From: Tissierella sp. P1
GTDB lineage: Bacteria > Bacillota > Clostridia > Tissierellales > Tissierellaceae
Direction of reading: 5' to 3'
DNA: 64,000 nucleotides
Assembly (NCBI RefSeq): GCF_002266425.1
Contig: NZ_NPMN01000014.1
Location: 47,300-111,299 of the forward strand
Positions 55,044-63,934 of the stretch are shown piece after piece. A program made the position numbers and the translations under genes. The notes under the pieces were generated by a model. That model did not search any database, was not told where the DNA came from, and saw only the letters and a list, made by a program, of their open reading frames with translations. Within the stretch, counting starts at the first letter, position 1, and the number at the start of each line of letters is the position of its first letter.

Positions 55044-56189
55044 ATGAAAAGAGATTTTGTTATTGTATTAGCACCTGATTCATTTAAAGAAAGTATGACT
55101 GCTAAGGAGGCTTGTGAGGCCATGGAAAGAGGAATTAAGAAAGCTAATAGTAGTATTAGCTGTATACATGTACCAATGGCTGATGGTGGGGAAGGAACAA
55201 TGCAGTCTTTAATAGATTCTACAAATGGTAAAATATATACAATAAGTGTAATAGGACCATTAGGAGATGAAGTAGAAGCAAGTTATGGCATTTTAGGAGA
55301 TGGAGAAACTGGTATACTTGAGATGGCAAGTGCCAGCGGCATCCATTTAGTGCCACTAGAAAAAAGAAATCCTTTAATAACTACTACTTATGGTACGGGA
55401 CAGCTTATAAAAGCTTGTTTAAATCATGATGTGAAAAAATTATTAATAGGTATAGGTGGAAGTGCAACCAACGATGGTGGCATAGGAGTTGTACAAGCAT
55501 TAGGCGGTAAGTTTCTTGATAAAGAAGGCAAGGAGTTAGGATTTGGAGGAAAAGAATTAGATAAATTAGTTACCATTGATTTATCTAATTTTGACAATCG
55601 TTTAAAAAATGTTATTGTAGATGTCGCTTGTGACGTTGATAATCCTTTATGTGGAGAACAAGGAGCTTCTTATGTATTTGGGGCACAAAAAGGGGCAACA
55701 CCTGAAATGATGGAGATATTGGATAATAATTTGAGACATTATTCTGAGATAATAAAAAGACAATTAGGAATAGATATTTTACATGTATATGGTGCAGGTG
55801 CAGCTGGAGGACTTGGTGCGGGACTTATGGCATTTTTAAATGGTAAATTAAATAAAGGTATTGATATGGTAATTAAGTATTCAAAACTTGAAGAAAAATT
55901 GTCTCTTGCTGATATGGTGTGGACTGGTGAAGGGTCAATTGATTTTCAGACTAAATTTGGAAAAACTCCTCTTGGTGTTGCTAAAGCGGCAAAACGATAT
56001 AATAAACCAGTAATAGCATTGGCAGGAAGAGTAGGATCTAATATAGAAATTCTATATACTATGGGGATTGATTCTATTTTTAGTATAACAAGAGATATAA
56101 CAACATTGGAAGAAGCATTAGAGAAAGGACAAGAGAATATGGAAAAAACAGCTGAAAATATAATAAGGTTGATGAACTTAAATTGCTAG
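55044..56189 (+). CDS. glxK: Glycerate kinase
   Basis: A 381-residue kinase of the GlxK (type I) family that phosphorylates D-glycerate with ATP, feeding it to glycolysis. APDSFKESMTAKEACEAM, GIGGSATNDGGIGVVQALG, and the later VWTGEGSIDFQTKFGKTPLGVA are family signatures. Length is normal. CGGAGGG precedes ATG 55044. It is coupled in position to the hydroxyacid dehydrogenase gene, forming a short glycerate pathway. The hairpin at 56203-56226 may end the operon. Confidence 0.95.
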   Translation: MKRDFVIVLAPDSFKESMTAKEACEAMERGIKKANSSISCIHVPMADGGEGTMQSLIDSTNGKIYTISVIGPLGDEVEASYGILGDGETGILEMASASGIHLVPLEKRNPLITTTYGTGQLIKACLNHDVKKLLIGIGGSATNDGGIGVVQALGGKFLDKEGKELGFGGKELDKLVTIDLSNFDNRLKNVIVDVACDVDNPLCGEQGASYVFGAQKGATPEMMEILDNNLRHYSEIIKRQLGIDILHVYGAGAAGGLGAGLMAFLNGKLNKGIDMVIKYSKLEEKLSLADMVWTGEGSIDFQTKFGKTPLGVAKAAKRYNKPVIALAGRVGSNIEILYTMGIDSIFSITRDITTLEEALEKGQENMEKTAENIIRLMNLNC

Positions 56190-56514
56190 GAACAAGAAAC
56201 AACAGTGCGGCAAAACTGACGCACTGCTGTAGAAAGTACCAGCATTACTTCTTCTTAAATTTGGAAAATAGCTGCTGTAAAGTAAAAACTGTTCCATTAA
56301 AATGCTGTATAGTTTAGCAGTACCAAGGCTAGCAGCTTGAAAAGAACAAAATCTCGGTTGTTCTTTTAGTTCCTGATCAGAAGTATTTCTCCAACAAAAA
56401 TCCATATTATGTACAACACCATATCTAATAAATATTAAAGCTATTTTTATCAAAACATTATACCATGAAAGCCAATAAAAGTGAATTGTTTTCCCCTATA
56501 GGTGTTATAAGATA
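56190..56514. other. Intergenic region with a hairpin
   Basis: CAGTGCG (56203-56209) pairs with CGCACTG (56220-56226) just after the kinase gene. The rest has a minus-strand open frame of 91 codons (56178-56453) that overlaps the end of the kinase gene; its Cys- and Gln-containing reading (ELKEQPRFCSFQAASLG) could be a scrap of a mobile-element protein, but I cannot assign it. Confidence 0.4.
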
Positions 56515-56567
56515 TTGACATAGACATTGATGTCGTTTATAATCAAATTAAAACGACATCAATGTCT
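56515..56567 (+). promoter_or_regulatory. Consensus promoter with double TetR operator
   Basis: TTGACA (56515-56520), a 17-bp spacer and TATAAT (56538-56543), a perfect sigma-A promoter. Two palindromes GACATTGATGTC (56523-56534) and GACATCAATGTC (56555-56566) lie in the spacer and just past the -10, 32 bp apart. They form the arms of a larger 17-bp inverted repeat. Binding would block the polymerase, so the adjacent TetR gene is probably autoregulated. Confidence 0.85.
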
Positions 56568-56647
56568 ATTTTGTATTTGGAATAAACAAATTGCTTTGCA
56601 GAATCAGAATTTGTTAAAGTATTACAATAGAAAAGAGGAAAGAGAAT

Positions 56648-57268
56648 ATGTCTCCAAAAGTAAGTAATCAATATAAAACAAATAAAAGGAAAGAATTATT
56701 GGAAGCTGCCAAAAGAGTGTTTATACAGAAGGGGTATATACAAGCAACAATGCAGGATATTATTGATGAAGCAGGTATATCAAGAGGTGCTTTATATTCC
56801 TATTTTAATAATATTCAGCATGTATTTGAGGAACTTCTCAAGTTAGAAGATAAAATGGATATTCTTTATTTTAAAAAAGAGGATAGATCTTCTTTTTGGC
56901 AACAGTTAATAAACTGGATCAGAATACAACAAAAAAATATTGAATATATTAATCAGTCCCTTTTACTTTGCAAGACGGAATTCTTCTTGACAACATATCG
57001 TAATTCCAATGAGACAAGTAATCCCTATGTAATAGAGCGGTATAAGGAGTTAGCTTCTTCAATAAAAGAATTTATTGAAGAAGGGGCTAAAAAAGAAGAA
57101 TTCAAACCTTGTATGCCTTCAAAGTCAATTGCTTTATATATTATTTCCTTCATAGATGGGTTAATGCTAGATACATTTAATTTAGGTATAGAAGTCACTA
57201 AGGTAAATGAGCAAATTGATATCTTATTTTTTACATTGAGAGAAATGCTTTGCCCAATTATAGAATAG
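56648..57268 (+). CDS. TetR/AcrR-family transcriptional regulator
   Basis: A 206-residue repressor. The N-terminal helix-turn-helix reads ELLEAAKRVFIQKGYIQAT then SRGALYSYFNN (about 15-60). The helical ligand-binding domain (65-206) is of variable type. AAAGAGGAAAGAG precedes ATG 56648. It lies behind a consensus promoter carrying two palindromic sites and 15 bases ahead of a GNAT gene, so both are likely one repressed operon. The inducing ligand is unknown. Confidence 0.92.
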   Translation: MSPKVSNQYKTNKRKELLEAAKRVFIQKGYIQATMQDIIDEAGISRGALYSYFNNIQHVFEELLKLEDKMDILYFKKEDRSSFWQQLINWIRIQQKNIEYINQSLLLCKTEFFLTTYRNSNETSNPYVIERYKELASSIKEFIEEGAKKEEFKPCMPSKSIALYIISFIDGLMLDTFNLGIEVTKVNEQIDILFFTLREMLCPIIE

Positions 57269-57283
57269 TAAAGGAGTGTTATT

Positions 57284-57844
57284 ATGTTATTTGAGTCTTC
57301 TAAAATTATTTTAAGAAAGATGACATTACAAGATGTAGAGTTATATCATACATGGAGAAATGACATAGAGGTCATGAAATCTACTTCTCCATTTTTAGAT
57401 ATTTATCATATTGACGAGACAAAAGAGTTTGTTAGTCAAGTAATTTTAGGTTCAGGATCTTCAAGGAGTTATATAATAGTGGAAAAGGAGTCTAATAATC
57501 CTGTAGGGATTACTTCATTGATTAATATTGATTATAAAAATCGTAACGCTGAATGTATTATTGATATTGGAGATAAGACATCATGGGGCAAAGGATATGG
57601 AACAGAAGCGATGAAATTACTTCTTGATTATAGCTTTCTTGAAATGAATCTGCATAGAGTGTATTTAAGGGTCTTTTCTTTTAATAGCAAAGCTATTAAT
57701 CTATATGAGAAAATAGGTTTTCAACATGAAGGAAGATTACGAGAAAGCATTTTTAGAGAGGGGAAATGGCAAGATATAATTCATATGGCAATTCTTCAAA
57801 ATGAATATATTAAAAGAGATTATGTGGATAGAGGTGCAGAGTAG
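57284..57844 (+). CDS. RimJ/RimL-type GNAT acetyltransferase
   Basis: A 186-residue GNAT protein of the ribosomal-protein or spermidine acetyltransferase type. MTLQDVELYHTWRND opens the domain; the acetyl-CoA loop is SWGKGYGTEAMKLLLDY, and HRVYLRVFSFNSKAINLYEKIGF is the C-terminal signature. AAAGGAG precedes ATG 57284. It is co-transcribed with the TetR gene, so its level is probably set by that regulator. Substrate unknown. Confidence 0.9.
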   Translation: MLFESSKIILRKMTLQDVELYHTWRNDIEVMKSTSPFLDIYHIDETKEFVSQVILGSGSSRSYIIVEKESNNPVGITSLINIDYKNRNAECIIDIGDKTSWGKGYGTEAMKLLLDYSFLEMNLHRVYLRVFSFNSKAINLYEKIGFQHEGRLRESIFREGKWQDIIHMAILQNEYIKRDYVDRGAE

Positions 57845-57847
57845 TAT

Positions 57848-57881
57848 CAAAATAGAGACGGTTTTTACCGTCTTTATTTTG
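57848..57881. terminator. Bidirectional terminator
   Basis: CAAAATAGAGACGGT (57848-57862) pairs with ACCGTCTTTATTTTG (57867-57881) with one mismatch. It separates the GNAT and sufU genes and overlaps the last codons of sufU. Confidence 0.9.
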
Positions 57882-58299
57882 ATATTGCTTCCTTCAATGT
57901 ATGCCATGCTAAAACAGCACATTTTACCCTAGCAGGCATGTTAGAAATATTTTGAAGAACTATAGCATCTTCTAATTTCTCTAGTTCATTTTCGTCAGTG
58001 ATTTCTTTTTTTATCATACCTATAAAGGTTTTTATTAAATTTAGTGATTCCTCTATAGTTAGACCCTTTATTAAATCTATCATCATAGATGTAGATGCTT
58101 GAGATATAGCACATCCAACTCCAGTAAATGAAGCATCCTTTATTATATTTCCATCAAGCTTTAGGTGCAAGGAAATATCATCACCACAGGTGGGATTATG
58201 CCCTCTTTCAGTGATGTCTGAATCTAATAAGGATTTCTTATTGTGTCCATTTTTATTATGCTCCATAATAAGTTGAGTATAAATTGAATTAAGATCCAT
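57874..58299 (-). CDS. sufU: SufU-type iron-sulfur assembly protein
   Basis: A 141-residue SufU protein. Zinc/cysteine ligands are in NPTCGDD, GVGCAIS and RVKCAVLAW, with the insert typical of SufU rather than IscU between them. In Gram-positives SufU accepts sulfur from SufS and passes it to the SufBCD scaffold. It is the last gene of the suf operon; the start overlaps the sufS end by 11 bases and AGGAAG lies before it. Confidence 0.95.
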   Translation of the reverse strand: MDLNSIYTQLIMEHNKNGHNKKSLLDSDITERGHNPTCGDDISLHLKLDGNIIKDASFTGVGCAISQASTSMMIDLIKGLTIEESLNLIKTFIGMIKKEITDENELEKLEDAIVLQNISNMPARVKCAVLAWHTLKEAISK

Positions 58300-59527
58300 A
58301 ACCTAACCACTTCCTTACATTTTTAATTCCTTCAATAAATTGGTCTATATCTTCCTTTGTATTATAGAGATAGAAGCTTATCCTAGAAGTTGCAGGAACA
58401 TCAAGATACCTCATCAAAGGTTGACAACAGTGATGTCCTGCTCTAAGGGCTATACCATAGGAGTCCAAAATAGATGCTATATCATGGGGATGTATATCAT
58501 CTATTGTAAAGGATATTATGCCGCCTCTCGTATCCAAATCTTTAGGACCTTGAATATTCACATAAGGTATATAAAGCATTTTTTCCAATGCATATTCCAC
58601 TAGGATTTTCTCATGTTTATGGATATTATCTAGACCTATATTTTGCAAATAATCAATTGCCGCTTTAAGTCCTACAGCTCCTTCTACATTTTGTGTTCCA
58701 GCCTCAAACTTATGTGGAAGGGGGGCAAAGGTGGATTCCTGTTCATAGACATATTCTATCATATCTCCACCCATTAAAAATGGAGGCATACTTTCTAACA
58801 ATTCTTTTTTACCATATAATACTCCTATTCCCATAGAACCTAACATCTTATGGGCAGAAAAGACAAAGAAATCTACATCAAGATGTTGAACATCTACTGA
58901 CATATGTGGAGTGCTTTGAGCTCCGTCTACTACAACTATGGAGCTCTTATTATGAGCGTAGTCTATTATTTCACTAAGAGGGTGAATAACTCCCAGAACA
59001 TTAGACATCTGAGCAATAGATACAATCTTTGTCTTATTGGTTATTTTTTTCTTTATTTCTTCTAGAGAAATCCTTCCTTCTTCATCTAAATACATATATT
59101 TTAATACTGCCTTTTTCTCCTTTGCTATTCTTTGCCAAGGGAGGATATTGCTATGGTGCTCTGAGATAGCTAATACTATTTCATCATTCTCTTTAATGAA
59201 TTCCCTTCCATAGGAATAGGCAATTAGATTGATGGACTCCGTAGTATTTCTGGTGAAAATAATCTCTTCTATATCTTTAGCATTGATAAACTCTCTTACT
59301 TTCTCCTTAGCTAAATCGTACTCCTCTGTAGCCCTTATACTAAGCTGATGAGCACCTCTATGAGGATTTCCATGAGAGACTTTGTTATAATTACTCATGG
59401 CATCAATGACTTGTATAGGTTTCTGTGTTGTAGCACCATTGTCTAAATATACTAGTTCATTATTATTTATTTGTTGATTAAATATAGGAAAGTCTTTTTT
59501 TATTTCTTGAGGATTTAGTTTAAGCAT
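58289..59527 (-). CDS. sufS: Cysteine desulfurase SufS
   Basis: A 412-residue group II cysteine desulfurase that takes sulfur from cysteine with PLP. VYLDNGATTQKP opens the fold, ISEHHSNILPW holds the PLP-stacking His, VVDGAQSTPHM the Asp, SAHKMLGSMGIGVLYG the Schiff-base Lys, and RAGHHCCQPLM the active-site Cys. It overlaps sufD by eight bases and sufU by 11, so translation is coupled. Partner SufU is encoded next. Confidence 0.96.
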   Translation of the reverse strand: MLKLNPQEIKKDFPIFNQQINNNELVYLDNGATTQKPIQVIDAMSNYNKVSHGNPHRGAHQLSIRATEEYDLAKEKVREFINAKDIEEIIFTRNTTESINLIAYSYGREFIKENDEIVLAISEHHSNILPWQRIAKEKKAVLKYMYLDEEGRISLEEIKKKITNKTKIVSIAQMSNVLGVIHPLSEIIDYAHNKSSIVVVDGAQSTPHMSVDVQHLDVDFFVFSAHKMLGSMGIGVLYGKKELLESMPPFLMGGDMIEYVYEQESTFAPLPHKFEAGTQNVEGAVGLKAAIDYLQNIGLDNIHKHEKILVEYALEKMLYIPYVNIQGPKDLDTRGGIISFTIDDIHPHDIASILDSYGIALRAGHHCCQPLMRYLDVPATSRISFYLYNTKEDIDQFIEGIKNVRKWLGYGS

Positions 59528-60572
59528 CTATAATTCTCCTCTCAACTTCACTGCTAATCAATTTACGTAAGTCCTTTAAGGGAATTTTATCAATTATCGG
59601 TCTAAAGGATGCTTCTACGATTAATTTTTTTGCTTCTCTCTCGCTCAATCCTCTGCTCATAAGATAAAAAAGCCTATTTTCATCAATTTGTCCTGCACTA
59701 GCTGCATGTTCTCCTTCTACATCATCTTCACCGCACAATAATGCTGGTATGGAATCTGATTTTACAGTAGGATCAAGTAATATTACATACTCTTCCTCAG
59801 AACCTTTGGAATGTCTGGCACCTCTCTTAAAATCAAGATTTCCTCTAAATACTTTTTTAGATTTATCTTTGAGAACTCCCTTAGTTTCGATATTACTTAT
59901 ACTTCTAGGACCGCAGTGAATCATGGAATACTCCAAATCCATTTTGCGTATTCCATCACCTAGATATATGGAAGAAAGATTGGACTCACTTGCTTCACCC
60001 TCTAAAATAGTGCAATAACTAGAACCGCTAATACTGCTTCCTAACTCAACAGATATCCAATTTACCTTTCCTCGTCCTTCCACAAAGGCAATATTTGAAT
60101 CGAAGTTCCGAGATATATCGTTCATTCTTTGCAGTTTTATTATGTTGATTACCGAATTTTCTTTTGCATATGCAATTGTAAGTCCATTATGGAAAGCTTC
60201 TATTTCTTCATTGGAGCTGTAATCAATAACAATTGTTGCTTGACTTCCAGCTTCAGCTATAATAATATTTTTATCTATAACAATAGGATTTTCATTATCC
60301 ATATTAAATTCAACTTTTATAGGACTATTTATTTTAGTATTCGGGGGAAGGGATAAGCCTATGCCGCTGTTATAAAATTTATTGACAAAGGAAACAAATC
60401 TATCTCCTACCCCTTGAATTTTAGGTGCATTAAAATAGTTATCCATATCTTCATTTGTCCTATTTAATTCTACTCCAATAGGAAGTTCTCCTTCGATTTT
60501 TATATAATCTTTTGTGTAATTCAAAACATTAGGAAACTGAAAATCCTCTAAACCAATTCTTTTCCAAAGCAT
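59520..60572 (-). CDS. sufD: Fe-S assembly scaffold SufD
   Basis: A 350-residue SufD/SufB-like beta-helix protein, the third component of the SufBCD complex. The C-terminal block AALLCGEDDVEGEHAASAG with the conserved His and the RLFYLMSRGLSEREAKKLIVEA motif are family hallmarks. AAGGAGGGAT precedes ATG 60572. It lies between sufB and sufS in the usual clostridial order CBDSU. Confidence 0.95.
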   Translation of the reverse strand: MLWKRIGLEDFQFPNVLNYTKDYIKIEGELPIGVELNRTNEDMDNYFNAPKIQGVGDRFVSFVNKFYNSGIGLSLPPNTKINSPIKVEFNMDNENPIVIDKNIIIAEAGSQATIVIDYSSNEEIEAFHNGLTIAYAKENSVINIIKLQRMNDISRNFDSNIAFVEGRGKVNWISVELGSSISGSSYCTILEGEASESNLSSIYLGDGIRKMDLEYSMIHCGPRSISNIETKGVLKDKSKKVFRGNLDFKRGARHSKGSEEEYVILLDPTVKSDSIPALLCGEDDVEGEHAASAGQIDENRLFYLMSRGLSEREAKKLIVEASFRPIIDKIPLKDLRKLISSEVERRIIDA

Positions 60573-60583
60573 TTTATCCCTCC

Positions 60584-61990
60584 TTATCCAATAGAACCTT
60601 CAAGTTCTATATTAATCAAGTTATTAAGTTCAACAGCATATTCAAGTGGAAGCTCCTTAGTTATTGGTTCCACAAAACCTCTGACTATCATTGCCTTGGC
60701 TTCTTCTTCGCTAATTCCTCTGCTCATAAGATAGAAGATAGCCTCATCGCTGATTCTGCCTATTTTAGCCTCATGACCTATGTCTATATTGTCATTATTT
60801 AATTCTATTATAGGCAAAGTATCTGATCTGGATTTATTATCAAGCATTAATGATTCACAGGATACTGATGATTTGCATCCATAGGCATCCTTAGCCACCT
60901 TAAGAAGTCCCCTATAAAAGGCATGACCTCCATCTCTGGAAATAGATTTAGAATTAACCGTCGATGTTGTATGTGGTGCTGCATGAACAACCTTTGTACC
61001 AGTATCTAAATACTGTCCTTTTGCTGCAAAGGTGACTCCTGTAAATTCTGATTTTGCACCTTCTCCCCTCAATATGCTCATAGGATAAAGCATAGTGACT
61101 TTAGATCCGAAAGAGCCGGAAATCCATTCTATAGTACCATTTTTATCTACTAAGGCCCTTTTCGTATTTAAGTTATACATGTTTTTGGACCAATTTTCTA
61201 TGGTACTGTATCTCAAAGTTGCATTTTCTCTTATAAATAACTCAACACAGCCAGCATGCAGATTGTTTACTTTATATTTGGGAGCAGAACAGCCTTCTAT
61301 GAAGTGGAGTTTTGCTCCTTCTTCCACAATTATTAAGGTATGCTCAAACTGACCTGCTCCCGGTGCATTAAGTCTGAAATACGATTGAAGGGGAATGTCT
61401 ACTTGAATCCCAGCAGGGACATATACAAAAGAACCTCCTGACCAAACAGCTCCATGGAGGGCAGCAAATTTATGGGCATTTGGAGGGATCAAAGTCATAA
61501 AATATTCTTTAACTATATCTTCATACTCTTCTAATGCAGTTTCCATATCGGTATATACTACACCTTGTTCGACTAATTCCTTTTTGATATTGTGATAGAC
61601 AACTTCTGAATCATATTGTGCTCCAACTCCAGCTAGGGCTTCTCTTTCCGCTTGGGGAAGACCTAATAATTCAAAGGTTTTCTTTATATCTTCGGGTACG
61701 TCATCCCAACTATTCTTCATATCAGAATTAGGTCTGATATAGGTTATAATATCATCCATATCAAGGTCTGATAAATCTGCTCCCCAAGCAGGCATAGGTT
61801 TACTGTTATATATCTCTAGCGATTTCAATCTAAAATCAGTCATCCATTGCGGCTCATTCTTTTCTCTTGAAATTTCTTTTATTATTTCAGGACTTAAACC
61901 TTTGTCTGATTTATATTTATAGGTAAATTTATTTTTGATATCATAGATTCCCCTGTCAATATCTTCAATATATGTTTTTTTTCTTTCCAT
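60584..61990 (-). CDS. sufB: Fe-S assembly scaffold SufB
   Basis: A 468-residue SufB, the main [4Fe-4S] scaffold. FVYVPAGIQVDIPLQSYF, the HFIEGCSAP segment and SSVSCESLMLDNKSRSDTLP (with a conserved Cys) are typical, and IFYLMSRGISEEEAKAMIV is near the end. I start at ATG 61990, five bases after GAGGTG, rather than at GTG 61999, which lies within that site. It starts eleven bases after sufC. Length matches the family. Confidence 0.96.
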   Translation of the reverse strand: MERKKTYIEDIDRGIYDIKNKFTYKYKSDKGLSPEIIKEISREKNEPQWMTDFRLKSLEIYNSKPMPAWGADLSDLDMDDIITYIRPNSDMKNSWDDVPEDIKKTFELLGLPQAEREALAGVGAQYDSEVVYHNIKKELVEQGVVYTDMETALEEYEDIVKEYFMTLIPPNAHKFAALHGAVWSGGSFVYVPAGIQVDIPLQSYFRLNAPGAGQFEHTLIIVEEGAKLHFIEGCSAPKYKVNNLHAGCVELFIRENATLRYSTIENWSKNMYNLNTKRALVDKNGTIEWISGSFGSKVTMLYPMSILRGEGAKSEFTGVTFAAKGQYLDTGTKVVHAAPHTTSTVNSKSISRDGGHAFYRGLLKVAKDAYGCKSSVSCESLMLDNKSRSDTLPIIELNNDNIDIGHEAKIGRISDEAIFYLMSRGISEEEAKAMIVRGFVEPITKELPLEYAVELNNLINIELEGSIG

Positions 61991-62001
61991 ATTTTTCACC
62001 T

Positions 62002-62757
62002 CTATTTGCTGGAAAGCTCAGCTTTAATATTCTCGTATCCTCTTTCATCAATTTCCTTGGCTAGTTCTATTCCGCCAGTTTTAACGATTTTTCCATCAAG
62101 TAAGATATGGATATAATCGGGTTGAAGATAATCGAGTAATTTATTATAGTGAGTTATTACTAATATAGAATTTTTTTGGTTTTTAAAATTCTTTACACCC
62201 TCAGCTACTATCCTTATTGCATCTACATCAAGCCCGGAATCTGTTTCATCTAGGATTGCGAGCTTGGGATCAAGAATAGACATTTGAAGGATTTCATTTT
62301 TCTTCTTTTCTCCTCCTGAAAACCCTAGATTTAAATATCTAGATGCATATTCATCTTTCATTTCTAGCTGTTTCATTTTCTCCTTTAGTAATTTTTTAAA
62401 AGGAATAAGCTTTTGAGCTTCTCCTGAAACAGATGTTTTTGAAGTTCGCAGAAATTCTTCTACTGTAACACCGGGAATTTCCTCTGGGTATTGGAAGGAT
62501 AGAAATATTCCTTTTTTAGCTCTCTTATCAGGTGCTAAATCATTTATCAGCTCTCCCTCAAATTCTATTTCCCCATCTATAATCTCGTACTTTGGATGTC
62601 CCATTAAAGTATATGCCAGAGTTGATTTTCCTCCACCATTAGGTCCCATGATAATATGGATTTCACCATGATTAATGTGGAGATTAAGTCCTTTCAAAAT
62701 CTCCTTATCTTCTATATTTACCTTTAAATTATTTATACTAAGTAAATTATTTGGCAT
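62002..62757 (-). CDS. sufC: Fe-S assembly ATPase SufC
   Basis: A 251-residue ABC-type ATPase, cytoplasmic, that drives SufBD. Walker A is GPNGGGKST, the signature is LGFSGGEKKKNEILQM, the Walker B site is LAILDETDSGLD and the switch His is in ITHYNKLL. AAAGGAGGG precedes ATG 62757. It is the first gene of sufCBDSU and lies directly behind a Fur box, so the operon should rise when iron is low. Confidence 0.96.
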   Translation of the reverse strand: MPNNLLSINNLKVNIEDKEILKGLNLHINHGEIHIIMGPNGGGKSTLAYTLMGHPKYEIIDGEIEFEGELINDLAPDKRAKKGIFLSFQYPEEIPGVTVEEFLRTSKTSVSGEAQKLIPFKKLLKEKMKQLEMKDEYASRYLNLGFSGGEKKKNEILQMSILDPKLAILDETDSGLDVDAIRIVAEGVKNFKNQKNSILVITHYNKLLDYLQPDYIHILLDGKIVKTGGIELAKEIDERGYENIKAELSSK

Positions 62758-62791
62758 AAAAACCCTCCTTTATATGAAAAAAGTTATCACT

Positions 62792-62806
62792 TGATAATGA
62801 TTATCA
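62792..62806. promoter_or_regulatory. Fur box of the suf operon
   Basis: TGATAATGATTATCA is an exact 7-1-7 Fur box. It lies about 35 bases before sufC and just downstream of a TATAAT (plus-strand ATTATA at 62821-62826) on the minus strand, where Fur-Fe would block transcription. Confidence 0.85.
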
Positions 62807-62968
62807 TCGATGTAAGTATAATTATATACTTGTGGTTTAAAAAAGTAAATAGACTAATTTACTAGGAATTAATTGTATTTTAATTTTACTCATAAATCCT
62901 TCGCTACAAAGAATACAATAAAAGAAGACATATAGATTATAAAATCTAGTAGAAAGGGGAGGCTTGAA

Positions 62969-63934
62969 ATGCAGTTAAATAAGTTTATAGTAATATTTAT
63001 GATACTTCAGCAAGTTATAGTCGGTGGTCAAGTAAAGAATGATTTAAGCCATATAGACACAAGTATTGTAGAAAGTATAGAAATTGAGGAAGAACTAATG
63101 GAAGAAGAGTTTGAGGAAGAACTAACAGATGAACAAATAGAAAAAAATATGGAGGAGATTATAATAGAAATACAGCAAGAAGCTCAGGAAGAATTCCAAG
63201 AAGAAAATAAAATAGAAATTATTACAAAATTTAATGTTGATGGGCTAATATTAAAGGAAGGGATATCTAGTGAAGAAGTTGTAAGACTCAAGAGGTTTTT
63301 AGAGAAGAAAGGATATGTCGATATAGCAGGAGGATATTATTATGATAGTAAGACAAAAGAGATAGTAGCTAGATATCAAAGAGAAAAAGGGCTGACATCT
63401 GATGGTATAGTCGGTAAGAATACATATCATAAGATAAATGAAGATATAGAATTAAATAAGATAAGTGTTCCAGAAATAGAGTTGGAATTTACAACTGAAA
63501 TCCCTGGAGGGAATTTTATAATAATTAATAAAAGCAATAATACCTTATATCATTTATCAGGAAAAGAAATAATAAAAAGATATCCTGTAGCAACTGGAAA
63601 GGCTCCTGAGTATACTCCAGAAGGCAAATTTACAATAGTAACGAAATTTGTGAATCCATACTGGGGAGGAGCAGGAAAATATAAGCCTGTAAAGGGCGGA
63701 GCACCAAATAATCCTCTTGGCAAAAGATGGATGGGATTGAGTATAAAAGGTGGAGGGTCCTATGGTATACATGGAAATTCTGATAAAGAAAGCATTGGAA
63801 AATACGTATCCTTAGGTTGTGTTAGAATGTATAATCAAGATGTAGAAATACTATATCAGCTAATTGATAAAGGTACACCTGTATGGATAGGAAATGAAAT
63901 AAAGCTCAAAGAATACGGTATATTATTTAAATGA
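62969..63934 (+). CDS. L,D-transpeptidase (YkuD) with peptidoglycan-binding domain
   Basis: A 321-residue secreted or membrane-anchored wall enzyme. An N-terminal hydrophobic segment (about 4-20) is followed by a very acidic stretch (about 35-75, rich in EEE), a peptidoglycan-binding type 1 domain (about 90-150; EEVVRLKRFLEKKGY and DGIVGKNTYHKI) and a YkuD domain (about 175-305). The active site is HGNSDKESIGKYVSLGCVR with His268, Cys284 and Arg286. It forms 3-3 cross-links in peptidoglycan. The acidic stretch could space the enzyme from the membrane. GGGGAGG precedes ATG 62969. Divergent from the suf operon. The last 66 bases of the window hold nothing recognised. Confidence 0.92.
   Translation: MQLNKFIVIFMILQQVIVGGQVKNDLSHIDTSIVESIEIEEELMEEEFEEELTDEQIEKNMEEIIIEIQQEAQEEFQEENKIEIITKFNVDGLILKEGISSEEVVRLKRFLEKKGYVDIAGGYYYDSKTKEIVARYQREKGLTSDGIVGKNTYHKINEDIELNKISVPEIELEFTTEIPGGNFIIINKSNNTLYHLSGKEIIKRYPVATGKAPEYTPEGKFTIVTKFVNPYWGGAGKYKPVKGGAPNNPLGKRWMGLSIKGGGSYGIHGNSDKESIGKYVSLGCVRMYNQDVEILYQLIDKGTPVWIGNEIKLKEYGILFK

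Noticed and set aside
56178..56453. Minus-strand 91-codon frame as a transposase fragment
   Set aside because: It overlaps the glycerate kinase end and a hairpin, and I could not match it to any transposase family.
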